Part shown: in pieces, positions 7,797 to 13,275 of the stretch
Position numbering within the stretch: position 1 is the stretch's first letter
Layout: every line of letters begins with the position of its first letter
NCBI GenBank assembly: GCA_900321265.1
Contig: ONVJ01000118.1
Coordinates: 1-13,275 of the forward strand
Reading direction: 5' to 3'
Length of the DNA: 13,275 bases
From: an uncultured Eubacteriales bacterium
Lineage (GTDB): Bacteria; Bacillota; Clostridia; Oscillospirales; CAG-272
The notes under the pieces: model-generated
Seen by the model: only the letters and a program-made list of their open reading frames with translations
Database searches by the model: none
Told to the model about the DNA's origin: nothing
Made by a program: the position numbers and the translations under genes

Positions 7797-9047
7797 TCAG
7801 TTGCCCGCGGCGGCCTGAGCCTCTTTTTCCTTTCTGATTCTTTCCGCGTTCGCGTTGTGCTCGGCCCTGGTCTGGGCGGGAACAAGGAAGTGGTTGGCGT
7901 CGGTTGCAAAGAAATAGTATTTTGTGGTCTCGGGTTCGATCGCGCATATGATGGTCGTATAGCTGGGATTGCAGATCGGAGAGGGCGGCAGGCCTCCGTA
8001 TTTGTAGGAGTTGTAGCGGTCGTCGAGCTGCAGGTCGGCCGTCTTGAGCTCGGTCACTCTCGAGCCCTTCGCGTGAGAGAGGGCGTAGATGATCGTCGAA
8101 TCGCACTCAAGATAGGGGAAGGTCGACGGCGATTTCAGGCGGTTCCAGATGACCGAGGAGCAGACGCCGTAATCGCTGGCGTAATAGGCCTCTTTTTCGA
8201 TTATCGACGCGATCGTGAGCACGTCGTCAAGCGTGTAGCCCAGGTCCTCGATCGCCTTCTCGATGTCGCCGCTGACGACGCTCTTGAATCTGACCAGCAT
8301 CCTTCTGAGATAGTAGTACTCGGGCTCGCCGGTGTAGAACTCGTAGGTGTCGGGGAAGAGGTAGCCTTCAAGGCGATAGTATCTGCCCTCTTTTTCGGGG
8401 ATCTTTGAGATAAACTCAAAATCTTCGCCGAAATCGTGATTGTTGATCGCGTCGACCCAGCCCTCTCTGGTACCGATGCCCTTCTCGAGGAAGAGGTTGA
8501 TTATGTCGTCGACGGTATAGCCCTCGGGGATCGTTACCCTGACGGTAGTGATCACGCTCTTCTTTACGAATGCGATCAGGAGTTCGTCGTAGTTCATATT
8601 CGCCGATACCGTATATGTCCCGGCGACGAAATCATATCTGGAGCCTTCGCTGTCCACCTTTTTCAGCTTCGAATAAAGTTTGAAGAGCCACGGATGGTTG
8701 ATTATCTCCTTTTCGGCCAGCGCTTCGGCGATATCCGCGGAGGTAGCGTACTCGGGTATCGTCACCTCGGCAGATCTGTCGTCCTTCACGAAGGCGAAAA
8801 CGTCGTTGAGAGACGTCAGGATGAAATAGGCGAGAGCCCCCGAAACAACGATGATGAAGGCAATGTATATGATCGCCTTCAGTATCGCCGAAACGGTGCT
8901 GGCGTTTTCGGTATATGATTTGTTTCCGAAGAAATCGTCGGATTTTTCCTCGTCGAGATCGGTCAGCGCCTTTTCGTAATCCGACGGCGTGTATCCCGAG
9001 AGATCCTTCTTTTCTTTTTTACTCTTTTTTTTCTTGAACAGACCCAT
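7797..9047 (-). CDS. mltG: Endolytic peptidoglycan transglycosylase MltG (YceG-like)
   Basis: 416 residues. A highly charged cytoplasmic N-terminus (about 1-50, Lys-rich at 5-14) is followed by one transmembrane helix (about 54-78), a LysM-like region (about 90-165) and the YceG/MltG catalytic domain. Family hallmarks are RLEGYLFPDTYEF (225-237), IASIIEKEA (279-287, containing the catalytic Glu, probably E284), ECDSTIIYAL (314-323), NSYKYGGLPPSPICNPS (346-362) and a YYFFATDANHFLVPAQTRAEHN block near the C-terminus. MltG cleaves nascent glycan strands at the outer face of the membrane, releasing them from the polymerase and setting strand length. GGGAG lies 11 bases before the ATG, inside the end of the preceding gene; the gap to that gene is only six bases. 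The tail after the catalytic domain is a short Ala/Lys-rich extension. Confidence 0.96.
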   Translation of the reverse strand: MGLFKKKKSKKEKKDLSGYTPSDYEKALTDLDEEKSDDFFGNKSYTENASTVSAILKAIIYIAFIIVVSGALAYFILTSLNDVFAFVKDDRSAEVTIPEYATSADIAEALAEKEIINHPWLFKLYSKLKKVDSEGSRYDFVAGTYTVSANMNYDELLIAFVKKSVITTVRVTIPEGYTVDDIINLFLEKGIGTREGWVDAINNHDFGEDFEFISKIPEKEGRYYRLEGYLFPDTYEFYTGEPEYYYLRRMLVRFKSVVSGDIEKAIEDLGYTLDDVLTIASIIEKEAYYASDYGVCSSVIWNRLKSPSTFPYLECDSTIIYALSHAKGSRVTELKTADLQLDDRYNSYKYGGLPPSPICNPSYTTIICAIEPETTKYYFFATDANHFLVPAQTRAEHNANAERIRKEKEAQAAAGN

Positions 9048-9053
9048 TTTTGA

Positions 9054-10076
9054 TCAGACTCCCGTTGAAAGCAGGACCACCGCGGCAAAGAAAATATAGC
9101 AAAGGAGGGCGGTCGGGGAAAGCAGCGCGGACAGCGTCGCGGCAATTGCCGGATGCCGGGCCGCCAGCTGAAGCGGATAGTTCGCCTTTCCTCCCTCGGC
9201 TTCGGAGGGAGATGGAGGCGGCGGGATCATCTCGCGGTAGCTGTCGGAAAAACCTCCGGCGGCGTACCGGCGGTATAGCCTGGCTGCCTCGGCAAAAAAC
9301 ACGAATCCGAACAGCAGGAAGACCGCGGTGATCAGGAAGAAGAAAAACTTTTCTCCGCCCAGATCCCAGAGCGATTTCATGTAGGGCTTTGAAAACAGCG
9401 AGATGAGATTGCAGAAAAAGTGGACCGCGACCGCGGCAAGCACAGATCTTGACGCGTACATCGTTATCGCGAAAACAGTCCCCGCGAGGAAAAAGGCAGG
9501 AAATCTTCTGATGTCGAAATGCAGCATCGCGAAAAAGAGCGCCGGCAGAAAGAGCGCCGCGGCTATGCTGCGTCTTTCGTATTCGCGGCAGAGCACAGCT
9601 CTGAAGACGAATTCCTCGCATATTGCGGGCAGAAGGGCGTACGCCAGTATGATGTATACCGTGTCGGCCGCGCCTGTCCCGCTTTTCGAAATGAATATTC
9701 CCCAGAGATCGTAATTCCGTGAGAGCTCCTCATATCCTCCTGTCAGGCAGTTGAGGAGGACGCTTCCGCTTTCGGTCATAAGCACGGCAGACAGGATGAG
9801 CAGGAGATGCCCTATCCCGAAAAGCCTGATCCTGAGGCCGGAGGTGTTGCGCGTATATGCGAGATAGGCCGCCGAAGGCAGCATGAAGATGAGTATCTCA
9901 AGCAGGATGACCGCGGCGTGCTCGCTCTCTCTGGTCAGCTTTGAATCGATCAGTCCCGACACTCTTACCAGGATAAAGACGGCGAGAACCAGGATCGGAG
10001 CCAGCAGCTGTCTCCGGTATTCCCCGCGTTCCTTCTTAGCCGGAGCGGCAGGCTTTTTTACTTCAGGACCGGCCAC
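9054..10076 (-). CDS. CPBP-family intramembrane metalloprotease (CAAX/Abi type)
   Basis: 340 residues with a basic, Pro/Ala-rich cytoplasmic N-terminus and about eight hydrophobic helices. The CPBP signature motifs are all present: EExxxR at 154-159 (ICEEFVFRAVL), FxxxH ending at H186 (FFAMLHFD) and HxxxN at H219-N223 (HFFCNL). These are the metal ligands of the family, which includes RCE1-like proteases, many bacteriocin-immunity and maturation proteins, and the distantly related PrsW. The region after about 270 is additional: a soluble Pro-rich linker (PPPPSPSEAEGG) and one more hydrophobic helix (about 315-337). The start is GTG at 10076, two bases after the DJ-1 stop, with GGAAGG about ten bases upstream. 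The substrate is unknown. Confidence 0.92.
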   Translation of the reverse strand: MAGPEVKKPAAPAKKERGEYRRQLLAPILVLAVFILVRVSGLIDSKLTRESEHAAVILLEILIFMLPSAAYLAYTRNTSGLRIRLFGIGHLLLILSAVLMTESGSVLLNCLTGGYEELSRNYDLWGIFISKSGTGAADTVYIILAYALLPAICEEFVFRAVLCREYERRSIAAALFLPALFFAMLHFDIRRFPAFFLAGTVFAITMYASRSVLAAVAVHFFCNLISLFSKPYMKSLWDLGGEKFFFFLITAVFLLFGFVFFAEAARLYRRYAAGGFSDSYREMIPPPPSPSEAEGGKANYPLQLAARHPAIAATLSALLSPTALLCYIFFAAVVLLSTGV

Positions 10077-10078
10077 AA

Positions 10079-10636
10079 TCAGTCGCCTTCCGTGATCCCG
10101 GGAGCGATCACCGCGGCGGCAAGAGCGTCGGCAGCCTTCCGCCCGTTGACCGCGGCAACGATCTCAAGTCCGAACTCAAGCGCGGCGCCCATTCCGACGG
10201 CGGTTATTATTCTTCCGTCGCGGACCACCCGTTTGTTCTGAAGCTTTGCGCCGCTGAGATATTCCTCGAACCCCGGGAAACAGACCGCCCTCTTGCCGAA
10301 AAGCATGCCCTTCCTGCCGAGCACGGATGGCGCGGCGCAGATGGCGCAGATGAGTTTTCCGCCGTCAAAGGCGTCGCTCAGAGCCTCGTCGACGACCTTC
10401 GATGCTTCGAGATTCCGCGTTCCGGGCATTCCTCCGGGGAGGATGACGCCGGTCATGTCGGAGCCGTCGAACATGCTGTCGGATATGTCGGCGGTAATTT
10501 TGATGCCGTGCGATCCGACGACCTCGGTCCCGCCGATACCGACCGTGGTGACCTCGATGCCGGCGCGCCTGAGCAGATCGAGGGGCTGCACCGCCTCGGT
10601 CTCTTCAAATCCGTTTGCGAGAAACATATAAAACAT
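10079..10636 (-). CDS. DJ-1/PfpI family protein (YajL/ThiJ-like)
   Basis: 185 residues, the usual length for the single-domain DJ-1 group. GFEETEA near the N-terminus supplies the conserved Glu (E14, matching E18 of human DJ-1). The nucleophile-elbow sequence is AICAAPSVLG with the reactive Cys at C100 and a second Cys at C97. The C-terminal block TAVGMGAALEFGLEIVAAVNG matches the YajL/DJ-1 end. Such cytosolic proteins are linked to oxidative and carbonyl stress, with glyoxalase or chaperone activities reported; the exact reaction here is not known. The ATG at 10636 has GAGG eight bases upstream. The stop codon is two bases from the GTG start of the CPBP gene, so the two are translationally close. 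It stands 101 bases after the GDPD gene. Confidence 0.93.
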   Translation of the reverse strand: MFYMFLANGFEETEAVQPLDLLRRAGIEVTTVGIGGTEVVGSHGIKITADISDSMFDGSDMTGVILPGGMPGTRNLEASKVVDEALSDAFDGGKLICAICAAPSVLGRKGMLFGKRAVCFPGFEEYLSGAKLQNKRVVRDGRIITAVGMGAALEFGLEIVAAVNGRKAADALAAAVIAPGITEGD

Positions 10637-10737
10637 CCTGATTATCCTCGATTTCCTTTGATTTCCGCCGCTGACGGCGGAGGTCCGGTCGCGTGTTTTC
10701 GCGCGGAAAACCGTTTTTTACACGGTCTGTGTGCCGG
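10637..10737 (-). other. Intergenic spacer within the envelope operon with two small hairpins
   Basis: On the - strand ACCGT (10722-10726) pairs with ACGGT (10710-10714) just after the GDPD stop and is followed by TTTT. A perfect 7-pair hairpin, TCCGCCG/CGGCGGA with a four-base loop, lies at 10664-10681. Neither has a long T tract, so they may cause partial termination or protect mRNA ends rather than end the operon. I see no clear -35/-10 pair here, so the downstream genes probably depend on the promoter at 11566-11594. Confidence 0.35.
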
Positions 10738-11493
10738 TCACATCCCGAACACGCAGTTGGAGGGCTGGTAGTCAAGCCCGAGTTCGATCATTTTTCTGAG
10801 ATCTGCGGAAGTATCCGCCGCTCTCAGGCAGATCCTGAGTCCCGCCTCATGGACCTCGCCCGGGAGCTCCGGAGGACAATCGCCGGGAGAGGCGATCTTG
10901 AAGGACAGCCCCGCGTAGCCGAGCTCGTAAAGCTCGTCGAAGCGTTCCCTCGATGAAAAGATGTGGTGTATGAAAACGTCGGGCGACAGCCTTCTCGACT
11001 CGCGGAGGTGCGTCATCTTCGCAGACGATATGACGGCGTATCTCTCCATCGATCTCTTCCTCAGGCCGTCGATGATGACGTCGATGCCCTCGTCCTCCTT
11101 GACCTCGATGAAGGGGACGATCCCCCATGTCATGCAGAGATCGAGGTAGCTGTCGTACGTCGGGATACGGAGCAGGTCGGCGGGGAGGGTATCCGCGCCG
11201 ATACCGACGTCGATCCTGTACTTCCGCAGCTCGCTGAAGGTCATGGAGGCGATCGCGCCCTCTCCGTCCGTCATCCTTGAGATGTCGGCGTCGTGATGGC
11301 AGACGGCGACGCCGTCGGAAGTAAATCTGATATCGGTCTCCACCGCCCAGACACCCAGCCGGCAGCAGGCCTCGAAGGCGGGAAGAGAATTCTGAGGCGC
11401 GAAGATGTTTCCTCCGCGGTGGGCCATTATAAGAGGATTTCTGAATGAGTTCCTTTTGCTGAATATCGGCCCGTCGGGTATCCGTCTTTCCAT
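10738..11493 (-). CDS. Glycerophosphodiester phosphodiesterase (GDPD/UgpQ type)
   Basis: 251 residues, typical for a single-domain bacterial GDPD with a TIM-barrel fold. The catalytic block MAHRGGNIFAPQNSLPAF supplies H25 and R26. E52 and D54 (AVETDIRF) and E130 (PFIEVK) match the metal ligands, and HHD at 66-68 supplies the second catalytic His. The common PENT motif reads PQNS here. The enzyme hydrolyses glycerophosphodiesters to glycerol-3-phosphate and an alcohol. There is no signal peptide or membrane segment, so it is probably cytosolic. The ATG at 11493 is taken as the start because an in-frame TGA lies 18 bases upstream and the 22 residues before the HRG motif are of normal length. 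Its ribosome site is weak (GGTAAAG). It is the first gene of the five-gene operon driven from about 11566-11594. Confidence 0.93.
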   Translation of the reverse strand: MERRIPDGPIFSKRNSFRNPLIMAHRGGNIFAPQNSLPAFEACCRLGVWAVETDIRFTSDGVAVCHHDADISRMTDGEGAIASMTFSELRKYRIDVGIGADTLPADLLRIPTYDSYLDLCMTWGIVPFIEVKEDEGIDVIIDGLRKRSMERYAVISSAKMTHLRESRRLSPDVFIHHIFSSRERFDELYELGYAGLSFKIASPGDCPPELPGEVHEAGLRICLRAADTSADLRKMIELGLDYQPSNCVFGM

Positions 11494-11565
11494 TTCTTTA
11501 CCGTTAAGTCATGAGTTTTTGCGTATGCCTCCGCGTGCCGCGGGCAGGTCATACTGATTTATTAT

Positions 11566-11594
11566 ATTATATCACATCTTAATCCGGATAACAA
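11566..11594 (-). promoter_or_regulatory. SigA-type promoter of the GDPD-to-PAP2 operon
   Basis: On the - strand TTGTTA (11589-11594) is followed, after exactly 17 bases, by a perfect TATAAT (11566-11571) in an A/T-rich stretch. Transcription would begin near 11559, giving a leader of about 66 bases before the GDPD start. That leader contains a CCGCG/CGCGG hairpin (about 11530-11542). Confidence 0.75.
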
Positions 11595-11665
11595 GCATTT
11601 TTCGGAATATGGGCTTTCGCGGGAGGAATGCCGGTCTTTTTCGGCGGAATACCGGTTTTTTCGGC
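11586..11665. repeat. Degenerate 20-21-base tandem repeats in the divergent control region
   Basis: Two clear copies are GGAATGCCGGTCTTTTTCGG plus C (11625-11645) and GGAATACCGGTTTTTTCGGC (11646-11665). A weaker copy precedes them (11604-11624, GGAATATGGGCTTTCGCGGG plus A). A further partial match at 11586-11604 begins GGATAAC and ends ATTTTTCG. The period is about two helical turns. The array starts over the -35 of the leftward promoter and ends 20 bases before the -35 of the rightward one, a good position for a regulator that binds one face of the DNA. Confidence 0.55.
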
Positions 11666-11685
11666 ATGATCTTCAAAAAACGCCC

Positions 11686-11714
11686 TTGACAAGAACAGTC
11701 CGTCATGATATCAT
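11686..11714 (+). promoter_or_regulatory. SigA-type promoter of the GH25 lysozyme gene
   Basis: A perfect TTGACA (11686-11691) is followed after 17 bases by TATCAT (11709-11714), preceded by TGA, one mismatch from TATAAT. Transcription would begin near 11721. The leader of about 48 bases has a small hairpin (GCCGGGAC 11724-11731 with GTCCGGC 11742-11748) directly before the ribosome site GGGAGGA (11754-11760). Confidence 0.8.
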
Positions 11715-11768
11715 TTATTATCGGCCGGGACCGGAAATGCCGTCCGGCAGACAGGGAGGACACCCGAT

Positions 11769-12932
11769 ATGAGAAAAACGAGACTGATAAATATCGCCGC
11801 AGCTGCCGCTGCCTGCCTTTTTCTGCTCTCCTCCTGCGCCTGGCTCGACGCTCCGGTCGGCTGGATAACGGGAGATCAGCCGGCGTCTTCCCCCGACACG
11901 TCAGGAACGCCGGGGACCCCGGCTGATGACACCGAAAGTCAGCCGGAGTCCGGGACCGCCAAGCCGCCCGCCGCGACCTCGGGGACCGCGGACACCGGTT
12001 CTGCGACTACCGAACCCTCCGATCCCCCCGACACGACAGCCCCCTTCTTCATCTCGCTGACGCGCAATGTCACGCTGAAAAAGGGAAGCACCTTTGACAT
12101 TCACAAATACATCTCCTACGTCGACGACTACGACTCCGACGTTGAGCTGACGGTCACCGGTTCGGTCGACACCGCCACCGTCGGGACCTACAACATCTCC
12201 TTCGAGCTCCGCGACGACGCCGGCAACACGACATCGTCGACAATGAGTATAAATATCCTTGAGACCCTGCCGCCGAGCACCCCCTACACTCCGGCGCCGA
12301 CAAAATCCTTCGCGGAATTCAGAAACACATACAAAAAAGCCGACACGATGGTCGGCATCGACGTTTCCCGCTATCAGACGACGGTGGACTTTCAGAAGGT
12401 CGCCGCGGCCGGCTGCGAGTTCGTCATCATCCGCCTGGGCGGGTTCTCGGGAGAGCTGTTCACAGATACCTACTATAAGGACAATATCAAAAACGCGAAG
12501 CAGGCCGGGCTGAAGGTCGGCGTATACTGGTATTCCGAGGAAAACGGCCCCGACGCAGTGCGGCGAAACGCCGAGTATCTCTATTCCGTCCTCGGCGGCG
12601 AGAAGCTCGATTTCCCGATCTTCTTCGACTGGGAGGATTTCGGCAGGTTTGAGAACTACAAGATGAGCCTGCGGGATTTCAACGACATGTTCCTCGCCTT
12701 CAAAGAGGAGGCCGAAGCCCGCGGCTACAAGGCCTCGCTTTACAACAGCAAGTACTACCTCGAGCTCGTCTGGAGCGAACATGTCAAAAAGGACGGCATC
12801 TGGCTCGCGCAGTATTATACCGAACCGACCTACACCGGCCCCTTCTTCCTCTGGCAGCAGGGCGTGGCGCTGATCGACGGCATATCCGGCGACGTCGACG
12901 TCGACGTATTCTATCCCGGAAAGCTTTCATAG
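11769..12932 (+). CDS. GH25 lysozyme (muramidase) lipoprotein with an Ig-like domain
   Basis: 387 residues. The N-terminus is a lipoprotein signal peptide: basic MRKTR, a hydrophobic Ala-rich core and the lipobox LSSC with C23 as the lipidated residue. A Thr/Ser/Pro/Gly/Asp-rich linker (36-90) spans the wall zone. An Ig-like domain of the DUF5011/Big_3 kind follows (about 91-165, ending RDDAGNTTSSTMSINIL). The GH25 domain occupies about 194-387: GIDVSRYQ with D198, FVIIRLG, then FFDWED (285-290) with the catalytic D287/E289 pair, and the GDVDVDVF end. GH25 enzymes cleave the beta-1,4 bond of peptidoglycan between MurNAc and GlcNAc. The ATG at 11769 has GGGAGGA eight bases upstream and its own promoter. 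It is transcribed away from the envelope operon, sharing the control region, and is probably tethered to the outer face of the membrane to act on the cell's own wall. Confidence 0.95.
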   Translation: MRKTRLINIAAAAAACLFLLSSCAWLDAPVGWITGDQPASSPDTSGTPGTPADDTESQPESGTAKPPAATSGTADTGSATTEPSDPPDTTAPFFISLTRNVTLKKGSTFDIHKYISYVDDYDSDVELTVTGSVDTATVGTYNISFELRDDAGNTTSSTMSINILETLPPSTPYTPAPTKSFAEFRNTYKKADTMVGIDVSRYQTTVDFQKVAAAGCEFVIIRLGGFSGELFTDTYYKDNIKNAKQAGLKVGVYWYSEENGPDAVRRNAEYLYSVLGGEKLDFPIFFDWEDFGRFENYKMSLRDFNDMFLAFKEEAEARGYKASLYNSKYYLELVWSEHVKKDGIWLAQYYTEPTYTGPFFLWQQGVALIDGISGDVDVDVFYPGKLS

Positions 12933-12948
12933 GCATCCGTAAAACAGA

Positions 12949-12992
12949 GGGGGCTGTCAAAAACCGCGATTTTCGGGGTTATGGCAGCCTCC
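12949..12992. terminator. Hairpin terminator between the GH25 gene and the convergent partial gene
   Basis: GGGGGCTGTC (12949-12958) pairs with GGCAGCCTCC (12983-12992) with two G-T pairs. AACC/GGTT and CGA/TCG can pair further inside. It begins 17 bases after the GH25 stop. On the + strand it is followed by GTTATTAAGTTTTCGTTAATTT and on the - strand by CTCTGTTTTAC, so it could serve both convergent genes. Confidence 0.6.
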
Positions 12993-13032
12993 GTTATTAA
13001 GTTTTCGTTAATTTCCGGATACCGTCCGGAGA

Positions 13033-13275
13033 TCAGTCCTCGAAAGACTCTGCGTATTCGGTCCCGGCGAAGAGGTTCAGGTAATCCCGCACCGCCTTCC
13101 GCTTCTTTCCTTCGGATTCGTCGCCGCGGAGTATGTCCGCGATCCTTACGCACTCCTTCGCCTTTGCGATGTTGTCCGACGGCGTCTCGGAGCCGCCGAT
13201 GACGAACTCAAGCTCATTGTATTCGTCGTCGCCGACATTCTGATAGCGGACGGTGAGGGTGCCGAGTTCGGTCGA
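13033..13275 (-). CDS. Unidentified protein, C-terminal 80 residues; 5' end outside the window
   Basis: On the - strand the frame is open from the window edge to the TGA at 13033-13035, 80 codons with the strong G/C preference at third positions seen in the neighbouring genes. The visible part reads as a soluble, acidic sequence: a beta-like stretch GTLTVRYQNVGDDEYNELEFVIGG, then a helical part SDNIAKAKECVRIADILRGDE, a Lys-rich patch, and YLNLFAGTEYAESFED at the end. The order 'strand RY..., then helix ending LRG' faintly recalls the C-terminal region of YfbK-like von Willebrand factor A proteins, but this is too weak to name it. No membrane helix is seen. It is convergent with the GH25 gene. 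A 6-pair TCCGGA hairpin (13014-13030) lies just beyond its stop. Confidence 0.75.
   Translation of the reverse strand, partial: STELGTLTVRYQNVGDDEYNELEFVIGGSETPSDNIAKAKECVRIADILRGDESEGKKRKAVRDYLNLFAGTEYAESFED

Noticed and set aside
7042..7818. A 258-codon + strand open frame over the PAP2 gene
   Set aside because: It starts inside the terminator/leader area and runs antisense to a clear PAP2 gene; its sequence is an Arg/Asp/Glu-rich shadow.
7746..8408. A 220-codon + strand open frame
   Set aside because: Antisense to mltG, which has strong family motifs throughout; no support of its own.
11494..11559. Possible riboswitch in the GDPD leader
   Set aside because: The leader of about 66 bases holds only one small hairpin and an ATG-ACT-TAA triplet set; it is too short and simple for a known riboswitch class.
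11724..11748. Possible operator or riboswitch in the GH25 leader hairpin
   Set aside because: The hairpin is small with a bulge and has no conserved motif; it is noted with the promoter only.
11572..11763. A 63-codon - strand open frame in the divergent control region
   Set aside because: It covers both promoters and the tandem repeats, is Arg/Lys/Pro-rich because of the repeats and has no ribosome site; not a gene.
11901..12782. A 293-codon - strand open frame
   Set aside because: Antisense to the GH25 gene, which has signal peptide, promoter, ribosome site and catalytic motifs; a shadow frame.
12911..13202. Short frames on both strands at the right edge
   Set aside because: They are Arg/Pro/Ser-rich and cross the terminator hairpin; the edge-open - strand frame 13033-13275 has much better coding character.

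Overview
The window looks like a fragment of a G+C-rich, low-complexity-poor genome from an uncultured anaerobic member of the Clostridia (Bacillota), probably a gut or rumen lineage. This is inference from the sequence style: a clostridial type of ECF sigma factor with a co-transcribed non-zinc anti-sigma-like partner, a GH25 lysozyme lipoprotein, an MltG with a lysine-rich N-terminus, good Shine-Dalgarno sites, SigA-type promoters, and a strong G/C preference at third codon positions. No rRNA, tRNA, CRISPR array, IS element or phage module was seen.

Layout from left to right. (1) Positions 2-775 (+) are the C-terminal part of a sulfatase-family enzyme, followed by hairpins (801-832, 880-927) that separate it from a convergent gene. 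(2) Positions 946-6938 (-) are a tight two-gene operon: an ECF sigma factor (6369-6938), then, with a 4-base ATGA overlap, an 1808-residue membrane-anchored alpha-2-macroglobulin (A2M)-like protein. The short cytoplasmic N-terminus of the A2M-like protein looks like a clostridial anti-sigma segment. The operon has its own ECF-like promoter (about 6970-6995). (3) Positions 7084-11493 (-) are a five-gene envelope cluster. In transcription order it encodes a glycerophosphodiester phosphodiesterase, a DJ-1/PfpI protein, a CPBP intramembrane metalloprotease, the endolytic transglycosylase MltG and a PAP2 phosphatase. It ends at a strong intrinsic terminator (7019-7050). (4) Positions 11494-11768 are a divergent control region with a SigA-type promoter on each strand and 20-21-base degenerate tandem repeats between them. 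(5) Positions 11769-12932 (+) encode a GH25 muramidase lipoprotein, followed by a hairpin (12949-12992). (6) Positions 13033-13275 (-) are the 3' end of an unidentified gene running off the window.

The common theme is the cell envelope: peptidoglycan strand release (MltG), muramidase activity (GH25), lipid phosphate and glycerophosphodiester turnover (PAP2, GDPD), membrane proteolysis (CPBP), and a putative surface sensor of proteolysis (A2M-like) wired to a dedicated sigma factor. The sigma/A2M fusion is the most unusual item. I propose that it is a transmembrane signalling system in which damage to, or conformational change of, an A2M trap releases an ECF sigma factor. The domain architecture and operon structure can be read from the sequence; the signalling function is inference.
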